21,519 bases of DNA from DATBED01 sp036276195. Its GTDB lineage: Bacteria > Patescibacteriota > Saccharimonadia > Saccharimonadales > UBA4665. This document shows, piece after piece, positions 14,290 to 20,783 of the stretch. The notes under the pieces were generated by a model. That model ran no database searches, was not told the DNA's origin, and saw nothing but the letters and a program-made list of their open reading frames with translations. Location: the NCBI GenBank assembly GCA_036276195.1, contig DATBED010000047.1, forward strand, positions 1 to 21,519. Reading direction: 5' to 3'. Made by a program: the position numbers and the translations under genes. Within the stretch, counting starts at the first letter, position 1. Each line of letters opens with the position of its first letter.

Positions 14290-14916
14290 ATGCGGCTTAT
14301 TTTAACGATGCTGGTGGTGTTTGTTTTATTAATGATCAACGAGCTGTGGTGGCGCGGGCACAGAGCTCATGGTGAACTTAGCCGCAAGTTTGTGCATATT
14401 ACGGTAGGCAGTTTTGTGGCCTTTTGGCCATTTTTTTTGAGTTGGCGGCAGATTGAGTTATTGAGTCTGGCTTTTGTGCTGGTTGTGACTGTGTCTAAGA
14501 CGCTTCATATATTTAAAGCCATTCACAGCGTGACGCGGCCAACATGGGGTGAGCTCTGTTTTGCTCTGGCTGTGGGTAGCGTGGCGCTCGTTACCCACGA
14601 CAAGTGGATTTATATGGCAGCGCTTTTACAGATGAGTTTGGCGGATGGGCTGGCGGCCATTATTGGCTTGCGGTTGGGTATGAATAATCGCTATCTGTTT
14701 TTTGGCCATGCCAAAAGTGTGGCCGGAACGCTGGCTTTTTTTATAGCTTCGGTACTGATTTTACTGACCTATACGCATTATAGCTCTACTCATTTGACAT
14801 GGCTGTTTATAGGCGGAGTGGCTATGGCGGCTAGCATACTGGAAAACGTGGCCGTGAAAGGTCTCGATAACCTGCTGGTGCCGCTACTAATAGCCGTCCT
14901 TCTGGTTAATCGCTAA
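14290..14916 (+). CDS. Polyprenol/phytol/dolichol-kinase-like integral membrane protein
   Basis: 208 residues with about six membrane segments. It matches the SEC59/VTE5-type kinases that phosphorylate polyprenols or phytol with a nucleoside triphosphate (often CTP) and are related to phosphatidate cytidylyltransferases. Diagnostic pieces are ELSRKFVHITVG (29-40), SLADGLAAIIGLRLG (116-130), FGHAKSVAGTLAFF (138-151) and ENVAVKGLDNLLVPL (185-199). The membrane topology fits. A likely role is salvage of a prenyl alcohol for a lipid carrier. The stop overlaps that of the convergent ATPase gene (CTAA, 14913-14916). Confidence 0.82.
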   Translation: MRLILTMLVVFVLLMINELWWRGHRAHGELSRKFVHITVGSFVAFWPFFLSWRQIELLSLAFVLVVTVSKTLHIFKAIHSVTRPTWGELCFALAVGSVALVTHDKWIYMAALLQMSLADGLAAIIGLRLGMNNRYLFFGHAKSVAGTLAFFIASVLILLTYTHYSSTHLTWLFIGGVAMAASILENVAVKGLDNLLVPLLIAVLLVNR

Positions 14917-16724
14917 AGGCTCGCCCGTAGAGCATTGAGTATGGCGTAGACGTTTATAACTTCTTGTAGCCAAACGCCGGTGAAAGGTGATAGTTTACCG
15001 GTAGCGAAAATCATCATCAACACCAGGCTTAAACCAAGGCCGCCAATAGTGCTTTGCCGAGCGATTCTAAAGGTTCTTTTGGCTAGAGCTACGGCTAGGG
15101 CCACGCGGCTAAGATCAGCAGCGGAAATAATTACATCGGCCGACCCACTGGCAGCCATCAAATTACGAGCACCCAGAGCAATACCAACAGTGGCGGTATT
15201 TAAGGCTAAGGCGTCGTTCGGACCGCCGCCAACGAACACCGGGCGTTGCTTAAACCCTTCAATAGTATGGATTTTGTCGGCTGGTAACAGATTGGCATAC
15301 ACCCCTTCTATACCTAGCTGGCCGGCCACGCTTTGAGCGGCCGCCGGGGCGTCGCCCGTCATCATAATTGCGTTGCCTAAGCCCAGTTGTTTGAGCTTTG
15401 CCAGAGCCACTTTGGCTTCAGGCCGGAGCTCATCTTTAAGGATGATCACGCCAATTAATTGATTATCTTGAGCCACATAGACAGTCGTATGTTTGATCTT
15501 TTCCGGCTGGAATTTGGCTGGCAATTCAATACCCAGTTCCCGAATATAACTTAGCTGACCAACAACAACTTCTTGGCCCTGCAAGGTGGCTTTTAGGCCA
15601 CGACTAGGCTCTGTTTGAACGTGCTTGGTTTTGATCAGTTTAAGCTGTTTGGCTTTAGCAGACTCCACAATCGCTTGGGCGATAGTGTGATCGGACTTTT
15701 GCTCCAAACTGGCAGCCAGGCGCAGCACTTCATCTGGCTGGTATGAACCAAAGGCTTTAACATCTTCAACCATGAATTGGCCTTGCGTTAGGGTGCCGGT
15801 CTTGTTGAAAGCTATTAAACGGGCTTTGGTTAACCTTTCGAGCGCCGTGCTGGTCTTAACAATAATACCGTTACGGCTGGCCTTGGCTAGGCCGCCGGCT
15901 ATTGCTATAGGTACTGCCGCCAGTAAAGGATAGGTTGTGGCAACTACCATGACGTCTAGAAAGCGAATAGACTGGCCGCCTATCACCCATGCCGCCGCTG
16001 CAATACCAAACGATAACAGTGTGAAGGGCAGGCTGTAAAATTCGGCCAGGCGTGTAAATGGTGCCTGGGCACTGGCGGCGTTTTTGACTAGGCGAACATA
16101 CTGCTGGTAGTAACTATCGTGGACGGGCACGGTTATCTTGGCTGTAATTGATTCGTCTAAATTAATTGAGCCGCTAATTAGGTGGTCGCCGGCTTGCTTG
16201 GCTTGAGGCAAGGCTTCACCGGTTAAGAATGACTCGTCAAAATTAGCCGTGCCTTCCAATATCACGCAGTCTGCCGGCACTAGCTCGCCGGCTTTAATGA
16301 CCACTTTGTCGCCAGGACGCAGCTCGTCTACGCGTACTTCTACTGTTTTGCCTTTGCGCAGTACGTTAGCCGTCTTTGGTGCGCCTTCGTTTAAGCTATT
16401 GAGCTTAACTTTGGCCTGGCGTTCGGCTAAGTCTTTCAAAATTTGGTTGCCAGTCAGTATTAGTACCATGACGATAGCCGTCCAGTACTGTCCTAAAATA
16501 ACAGATGTAATAACGGCCGCAACCCCTAAAATATTGACGACGTACTTGCCAGTACGTACATCTTGCCACGTCGCCGAAACCACTGGCAGTACTTCAATAA
16601 TTGCTACCACAGCTAGTAGCCGATGTGCGGCTGTGTGATTTTTAGTTAACTCCAGTACAAGACCTATCAAAATTGATAGTAAGCTAATCCAGAACCAGAA
16701 ATAGTGCCTGAAACGGCGAAGCAT
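14913..16724 (-). CDS. P1B-type (heavy-metal) P-type ATPase homologue with degenerate catalytic motifs
   Basis: 603 residues from ATG 16724. The architecture is that of a metal-transporting P-type ATPase: N-terminal membrane helices (about 10-90), actuator domain (about 105-205) with TGEA (168-171), the TM4 region, P- and N-domains, TGD (456-458), and two C-terminal helices with LQEVINVYAILNALR. No N-terminal metal-binding domain is present. Key residues are changed. The phosphorylated Asp in DKTGT is Asn (NKTGT, N307), the hinge GDGxND reads GGGPND (G500), the TM4 CPC-type motif reads TTYPLLAA, and the N-domain His-Pro is H346-T347. The frame is intact and the rest of the fold is conserved. 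It may be a non-pumping sensor, scaffold or phosphatase-like remnant. It is divergent from the oxidoreductase gene. Confidence 0.88.
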   Translation of the reverse strand: MLRRFRHYFWFWISLLSILIGLVLELTKNHTAAHRLLAVVAIIEVLPVVSATWQDVRTGKYVVNILGVAAVITSVILGQYWTAIVMVLILTGNQILKDLAERQAKVKLNSLNEGAPKTANVLRKGKTVEVRVDELRPGDKVVIKAGELVPADCVILEGTANFDESFLTGEALPQAKQAGDHLISGSINLDESITAKITVPVHDSYYQQYVRLVKNAASAQAPFTRLAEFYSLPFTLLSFGIAAAAWVIGGQSIRFLDVMVVATTYPLLAAVPIAIAGGLAKASRNGIIVKTSTALERLTKARLIAFNKTGTLTQGQFMVEDVKAFGSYQPDEVLRLAASLEQKSDHTIAQAIVESAKAKQLKLIKTKHVQTEPSRGLKATLQGQEVVVGQLSYIRELGIELPAKFQPEKIKHTTVYVAQDNQLIGVIILKDELRPEAKVALAKLKQLGLGNAIMMTGDAPAAAQSVAGQLGIEGVYANLLPADKIHTIEGFKQRPVFVGGGPNDALALNTATVGIALGARNLMAASGSADVIISAADLSRVALAVALAKRTFRIARQSTIGGLGLSLVLMMIFATGKLSPFTGVWLQEVINVYAILNALRASL

Positions 16725-16746
16725 GCGTTTATGGTAGCATAAACGC
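16725..16746. repeat. Perfect 9-bp inverted repeat abutting the ATPase-homologue start
   Basis: GCGTTTATG (16725-16733), a 4-nt loop GTAG, and CATAAACGC (16738-16746). It directly touches the ATG at 16724 and overlaps the putative -10. It could be an operator for a metal- or ligand-responsive repressor, or, if transcribed, a hairpin at the very 5' end of the message. Confidence 0.6.
16731..16739 (-). promoter_or_regulatory. Candidate extended -10 for the ATPase homologue
   Basis: Minus-strand TGCTACCAT (TGn plus TACCAT), 6 nt before the ATG at 16724, lying within the inverted repeat. No Shine-Dalgarno is present, so a leaderless message is predicted. Confidence 0.4.
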
Positions 16747-16804
16747 GATTGACCAACAGAGTCGCATACTATATTATGTATAGTAAATAGGTAATGGGGG
16801 CACT

Positions 16805-17740
16805 ATGAAAGCAGCACAGATTTTTGACTATGGTGGCCAGGATGTAATGAAGACGGTTGATACGGCTGAAAAGCCCAAGGCCGGGCCCGGCCAGGTGTTG
16901 GTGGAAGTTCATGCTGCTGCCCTTAACCCTTTCGACTGGAAGGTGCGTGAAGGCCACGTCCAGGCTTATATAAAATTGGAGTTCCCGGCAATTTTGGGCG
17001 GCGATGTAGCCGGAGTGGTGGCCGAATTGGGCGGAGGCGTCAGTGGTTTTGAGGTAGGGCAGGCGGTTTACGGTTCGGCTGGTGCGGCTAGCGGTCAAGG
17101 CTCGTTGGCCGAATTTACACCAGTTAAGGCTGACCAATTGGCTCCCAAACCCAGCAGTACCGACTATGCCCAAGCTGCAGCACTGCCCTTAGCGGCTACT
17201 AGCGCTTACCAAGCCTTGGTTGAGCATGCCAACTTGCAAGCTGGCCAAAAAATCCTGATCCACGGCGGCGCTGGTGGCATCGGCAGCTTTGCTATTCAGA
17301 TTGCCAAGCAATTAGGCGCGTACGTGGCCACTACGGCCAGTGCAGAGGATCTGGAGTTCGTTACCTCACTGGGTGCCGATGAAGCGATTGATTACCAAGC
17401 CCAAGACTTTGCCACCGTTATTAGTGGTTATGATGCTGTGTTTGACACGGTTGGTGGCGAGACTAATGCCAAATCTTACGGCGTGCTCAAATCGGGCGGC
17501 GTTTTAGTATCTATGACCGATCAACCAGATGAAGAAAAAGCCAAACAAGCCGGCATCACTTATGTGCACCAGTCCAGTCGGGCCACCACGGAGCGCCTTA
17601 CCAAAGTAGCCGAGTTGGTAGATGCCGGCGTGCTAAAAGTTAATGTCGATAAGACCTTCTCGTTAGATCAGGCAGCTGAAGCGATGGAATATCTCAAAAC
17701 CGGCCACCCCCGCGGCAAGGTCGTTGTCGAAGTAAAGTAG
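16805..17740 (+). CDS. NADP-dependent quinone-oxidoreductase-like enzyme (zinc-less medium-chain dehydrogenase/reductase)
   Basis: 311 residues from ATG 16805, with a G-rich ribosome-binding site (GGGGG, 4 nt upstream). The N-terminal GroES-like domain (about 1-125) contains GPGQVLVEVHAAALNPFDWKV and GGDVAGVV. The Rossmann domain (about 126-270) carries HGGAGGIGSFAIQIAKQLG (153-171), a typical NADP-binding glycine motif, followed by ATTAS. The structural-zinc cysteines and catalytic zinc ligands of alcohol dehydrogenases are absent, placing it in the QOR/zeta-crystallin group. It probably reduces quinones or enals in the cytoplasm. It stands alone between divergent and downstream units. Confidence 0.92.
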   Translation: MKAAQIFDYGGQDVMKTVDTAEKPKAGPGQVLVEVHAAALNPFDWKVREGHVQAYIKLEFPAILGGDVAGVVAELGGGVSGFEVGQAVYGSAGAASGQGSLAEFTPVKADQLAPKPSSTDYAQAAALPLAATSAYQALVEHANLQAGQKILIHGGAGGIGSFAIQIAKQLGAYVATTASAEDLEFVTSLGADEAIDYQAQDFATVISGYDAVFDTVGGETNAKSYGVLKSGGVLVSMTDQPDEEKAKQAGITYVHQSSRATTERLTKVAELVDAGVLKVNVDKTFSLDQAAEAMEYLKTGHPRGKVVVEVK

Positions 17741-17770
17741 ACCTACATAGCTTATTTAAGCCGGTCAGGG

Positions 17771-17776
17771 CATAAT
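17771..17776 (+). promoter_or_regulatory. Candidate -10 (CATAAT) before the MarP-like protease
   Basis: CATAAT is followed by 8 nt and the ATG at 17785. No Shine-Dalgarno or good -35 is seen, so the call rests on the spacing shared with other starts in the window. Confidence 0.35.
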
Positions 17777-17784
17777 GCTTATGT

Positions 17785-18948
17785 ATGTTTGGCTTTAACT
17801 GGGTAGACCTAATCATATTACTCTTGCTCGGTGCGGCCTTTTACGCTGGTCTTCGAATCGGCTTACTGACTTTGCTGTTGGGGTTTGGCGGGTTCTTTGC
17901 CGGCCTTTTCTTTGGCGGTTGGCTTTTCCCGCACTTGCTGCCCTTCCATGACAGAACGCTGCTAACAATTATTAACGCTAACTTGGTTTTGATACTGGCT
18001 ATTTATGCAGGGCTAAAAGGCTTTGATTGGGGGCGGCAGCTGCACTTTTCGCTGAAGGGTAAATGGCACTATGTTGAGTCTGGGCTGGGCTTAACGCTTA
18101 GCTTGAGCTCTTGTTTGATTGCCGTGTGGCTGATCGGCGGCGGAATTAGCCGGCTGCCATTCGTGGGTCTTAGCAACAGCACCAGCGACGCTTTTATCGA
18201 GCAAAAACTCGATGCCCAACTGCCACCCATTCCGGCTGTTATAGCCGAATTCGACCGCCAGGCTGATCCTAATAGCTCACCTTTTTTATTCGTGCAGCCT
18301 AAACCACAAGCCGATTTTAATTTCTCGCCCGAGCAGTTTAATCAGGCTACGGCTAAAGCGGTGGCCTCTATAGTGCGCATTACCAGTTTTGGTTGTGGCG
18401 GAGTGGTCAGCGGTTCGGGCTTTGTGGTAGGCCCCAACTTGGTGGCTACCAATGCCCATGTGGTGGCTGGGTCCAAGCGCCCGATAGTCAAATATGGCGG
18501 CGCTAGTTATGAGGGCCAGCCAGTTGTGTTTGACGTGAACCTTGATTTTGCCGTTTTGCGCACCGCTGGTCTAGTAGCCGCTCCCCTTAAATTGGCTACA
18601 ACTGATCTAGGATCCGACACAACTGTTGCCATGTTGGGCTACCCTGGTGGCAATTTTGATGTCCGGCCCGGAATTATCCGTGATAACCAAACAGTCTTTG
18701 GCCGTAACATTTATGATGAAGCAGTGGTGGGCCGCGACGTTTACGAAGTGCAAGCCGCGGTAGACGATGGTAACTCCGGCGGCCCGATAGTTTTAGCTAA
18801 CGGCCAAGCAGCCGGCATGATCTTTAGCAAATTCGACAGTGTGCCCGGGTACGGCTTCGCCTTAACGTCCTCTCACTTAATAGACGATGTTAAACAAGCT
18901 CAAAAATCCACCCGCCGTGTTAGCACCGGCGTTTGCCTAGCCAATTAA
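17785..18948 (+). CDS. MarP-like membrane serine protease (CvpA domain plus trypsin-like domain)
   Basis: 387 residues. The N-terminal half is a CvpA-type membrane domain with four helices (about 8-24, 27-48, 62-78, 101-120). It is followed by an extracytoplasmic linker and a chymotrypsin-fold protease (about 190-372). The catalytic triad is H225 in TNAHVV, D254 in DFAVLR and S331 in GNSGGP. There is no PDZ domain. C204 just before the first strand and C384 at the C-terminus match the disulfide pair known from M. tuberculosis MarP, the acid- and oxidative-stress protease. The protein should cleave cell-wall or surface targets outside the membrane. The gene converges on tRNA-His. Confidence 0.9.
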   Translation: MFGFNWVDLIILLLLGAAFYAGLRIGLLTLLLGFGGFFAGLFFGGWLFPHLLPFHDRTLLTIINANLVLILAIYAGLKGFDWGRQLHFSLKGKWHYVESGLGLTLSLSSCLIAVWLIGGGISRLPFVGLSNSTSDAFIEQKLDAQLPPIPAVIAEFDRQADPNSSPFLFVQPKPQADFNFSPEQFNQATAKAVASIVRITSFGCGGVVSGSGFVVGPNLVATNAHVVAGSKRPIVKYGGASYEGQPVVFDVNLDFAVLRTAGLVAAPLKLATTDLGSDTTVAMLGYPGGNFDVRPGIIRDNQTVFGRNIYDEAVVGRDVYEVQAAVDDGNSGGPIVLANGQAAGMIFSKFDSVPGYGFALTSSHLIDDVKQAQKSTRRVSTGVCLAN

Positions 18949-18983
18949 GCTCTTATTAACTAAAAATATTTTATTCTTCTCAA

Positions 18984-19008
18984 CCAAGATATCCATCGGA
19001 CATCTTGG
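18984..19008 (-). other. Hairpin overlapping the 3' end of tRNA-His
   Basis: CCAAGAT (18984-18990) pairs with ATCTTGG (19002-19008). TCC/GGA extends the stem across one A-C mismatch to a 3-nt loop. The arm at 19002-19008 includes the encoded CCA of the tRNA. No U-tract follows on the minus strand, so it is not a standard terminator. It may stabilise or process the tRNA precursor. Confidence 0.4.
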
Positions 19009-19083
19009 GGTGGCTGATGGGACTTGAACCCACGGCCTTCGGGACCACAACCCGACGCTCTAACCAACTGAGCTACAGCCACC
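19006..19083 (-). tRNA. tRNA-His (anticodon GUG)
   Basis: 78 nt on the minus strand, counting the extra 5' G(-1) and the encoded CCA. The acceptor stem is GTGGCTG / CAGCCAC, with G(-1) opposite C73, the identity pair of tRNA-His. The anticodon stem TCGGG/CCCGA holds TTGTGGT (anticodon GTG). The D arm is GCTC..GAGC and the T arm is TGGG TTCAAGT CCCA. It converges on the MarP-like protease gene. Confidence 0.97.
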
Positions 19084-19095
19084 AAACAGAGGTAG

Positions 19096-19124
19096 ATTAT
19101 ACAACTTTAGCGGCCTAAAACCAA
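19096..19124 (-). promoter_or_regulatory. Promoter of tRNA-His
   Basis: On the minus strand: TTGGTT (19119-19124), a 17-nt spacer and a consensus TATAAT (19096-19101), 12 nt before the mature 5' end. It lies in the gap after the stop of the 8-TM protein gene. Confidence 0.7.
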
Positions 19125-19126
19125 CT

Positions 19127-20053
19127 TTAAATCTCTTCAATTCGCTGTAGACTTCGGGCGCCCTTAGCAATCAGCACATAACCAACACACATAATAGCCA
19201 ACAGAACATAAATAATTAGCAGAATGGCTTGCAGCGACATTCGGTTAAGCTGCGAAGTCAGAGACTCAAATAAGCGTAAGACAATAATGGTAGCAATCAC
19301 CCAACCCAGCCCAAACGCCAAGCGGCTTAAGGCGTGCTTATAAATAGGTGCCTTCGTTTTCTTGCGGTACATATAGATGTTATGGATGGCTTTAACACCT
19401 AGGTACCAGGTTATTAGCCTAGGAATGACAATACTTAAAATGATTAACCAGTCTGGTAGATAGTAAGAGGCTACGTGAACAGATTGAGTTGGAAACTGCC
19501 GCGCCGGATCGTGTATTACTAAAAAAGTGTATACCGAGCTGAAGCTAATGAATAGAATCATTACAAAGTGCGGCAATGGCACCTCTGTTCTTTTAACAAT
19601 TGACAGCAACTTCTTAGAGCCCTCATAGACAAAGATAAAAGCAGCCAGCAACAAAAGGATATTAACATAATTATTAAGGTTAATCATTTCTGGCGTTGAA
19701 CTGGTATGGGCCCTATAATATCCACTGGTAGCCGAGCTTATAACTGCAGAGATTGGCAACCAGAATGACAGCCAGAATAATCCTAGTGCAATCAGCCGGA
19801 AAGCCTCGCCATCTTTACCGCCCCTTATGCTTTCAGCATAAGCTTTCAGCCTTAAGTAACCGACCAGAGCAAACAGCCAAATAACTATATAAGGGGCTAG
19901 AATGGCTATGTCTAAACCAACAAGCTGACCGCCGGATATATGGTACTTGCTAAGCGTGGCCTTGTCTTGGGGTAGCAAGGCAACTAACAAAACATAAGCG
20001 AGGGAAATAAGGGCAAATAATGCGGTAATCTTCTTGTATTTGGTGATCAGCAT
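19127..20053 (-). CDS. Polytopic membrane protein of unknown function (about 8 TM helices)
   Basis: 308 residues with hydrophobic helices at about 9-28, 47-67, 87-108, 126-144, 162-181, 196-216, 244-263 and 272-296. The short connecting loops are basic on alternate sides. No transporter or enzyme motif that I know is visible. The C-terminal AKGARSLQRIEEI is a short cytoplasmic tail. The gene is followed by tRNA-His and preceded by its own apparent promoter region; the gap of about 66 nt from the phosphatase gene leaves room for independent transcription. Confidence 0.8.
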   Translation of the reverse strand: MLITKYKKITALFALISLAYVLLVALLPQDKATLSKYHISGGQLVGLDIAILAPYIVIWLFALVGYLRLKAYAESIRGGKDGEAFRLIALGLFWLSFWLPISAVISSATSGYYRAHTSSTPEMINLNNYVNILLLLAAFIFVYEGSKKLLSIVKRTEVPLPHFVMILFISFSSVYTFLVIHDPARQFPTQSVHVASYYLPDWLIILSIVIPRLITWYLGVKAIHNIYMYRKKTKAPIYKHALSRLAFGLGWVIATIIVLRLFESLTSQLNRMSLQAILLIIYVLLAIMCVGYVLIAKGARSLQRIEEI

Positions 20054-20057
20054 CGGT

Positions 20058-20071
20058 AGTATTTAAATACT
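20058..20071. repeat. 14-bp perfect palindrome before the 8-TM protein gene
   Basis: AGTATTTAAATACT ends 5 nt from the ATG at 20053. Its centre supplies a -10-like TTAAAT (minus strand, 20061-20066) 7 nt before the start codon, so promoter core and palindrome coincide. It is either an operator or an AT-rich promoter that is palindromic by chance. Confidence 0.45.
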
Positions 20072-20119
20072 CTAATAGTATAGTCTCAACTTTTCGAAAA
20101 TATACCAAAAATTTCACAG

Positions 20120-20704
20120 CTAGCTAATTTCCTTAAACGATTTGACTTTACCGTTCTCGTATTCAAACCTTGCTACGAAATCGTATGGGTAAGCCTCACT
20201 AATATTATGCTCGCCAAAATCTTGGCCGATATGACTAGCTTTTAAGGCTGCCATTACACCCGAATGACAAACGAGCACTATTGTTGAATTGGCATGGGAG
20301 TCATTGAGTTTACTAATAGTCTGGAATACCCGCCTCTGCATGTGGTCGAGTGATTCGCCATTAGGGGGTACGTAGTGCGTATCACTGTCTAGCCCAGGGT
20401 AAAGCTTATAAGCTTCAGCACTGTACATATTAGCAACATCACCATAATTGACTTCCCGTAAGCCGGGTAACCGCTTAATCTCTTTAGTGAAGTTCAGCTC
20501 TCGAGCTATAACATAGGCAGTAATGAAGGCGCGCCCAAGATCGCTGGAGTACATTGCATCGATATGGATATTAGCTAGTTTGGCAATTACTTTTTTAGTT
20601 GGCTCCAGGCCTGTATCGGTAAGTGGCGTGTCGATCCAACCCGAAAGGCGCCTTGCCCTATTATTTTCAGTTTCACCATGCCGGACAATGTAAAACGTGT
20701 TCAT
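20120..20704 (-). CDS. Histidine phosphatase family protein (phosphoglycerate-mutase-like)
   Basis: 194 residues from ATG 20704. The catalytic RHG motif is at 8-10 in YIVRHGETENNRARRLSG, followed by YSSDLGRAF (52-60, second Arg), LREVNYGD (82-89) and the second His in VCHSGVMAAL (H147). This is the single-domain phosphatase branch, shorter than cofactor-dependent phosphoglycerate mutase (about 230-250 residues). Dephosphorylation of a sugar phosphate or nucleotide is more likely than a mutase reaction. The start is fixed by a -10-like element 6 nt upstream. Confidence 0.9.
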   Translation of the reverse strand: MNTFYIVRHGETENNRARRLSGWIDTPLTDTGLEPTKKVIAKLANIHIDAMYSSDLGRAFITAYVIARELNFTKEIKRLPGLREVNYGDVANMYSAEAYKLYPGLDSDTHYVPPNGESLDHMQRRVFQTISKLNDSHANSTIVLVCHSGVMAALKASHIGQDFGEHNISEAYPYDFVARFEYENGKVKSFKEIS

Positions 20705-20710
20705 TAGTTA

Positions 20711-20719
20711 AGCATAACA
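20711..20719 (-). promoter_or_regulatory. Candidate extended -10 for the histidine phosphatase gene
   Basis: Minus-strand TGTTATGCT (TGn plus TATGCT), exactly 6 nt before the ATG at 20704, with no Shine-Dalgarno. A leaderless transcript is predicted. Confidence 0.45.
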
Positions 20720-20747
20720 GACAGAAATGGTGTGCCGTAGCGAGCGA

Positions 20748-20757
20748 AGTCCGGACT
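20748..20757. repeat. 10-bp palindrome in a divergent promoter region
   Basis: AGTCCGGACT lies between the divergent phosphatase and membrane-protein genes, at the -35 position for the -10 at 20772. An operator is possible but the site is short. Confidence 0.3.
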
Positions 20758-20771
20758 GTCAAATGTAGTAG

Positions 20772-20777
20772 TATACT
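20772..20777 (+). promoter_or_regulatory. Candidate -10 (TATACT) for the last gene
   Basis: TATACT is followed by exactly 6 nt and the GTG at 20784; no Shine-Dalgarno. It is the same layout as at 7821-7826. Confidence 0.5.
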
Positions 20778-20783
20778 TACCTT

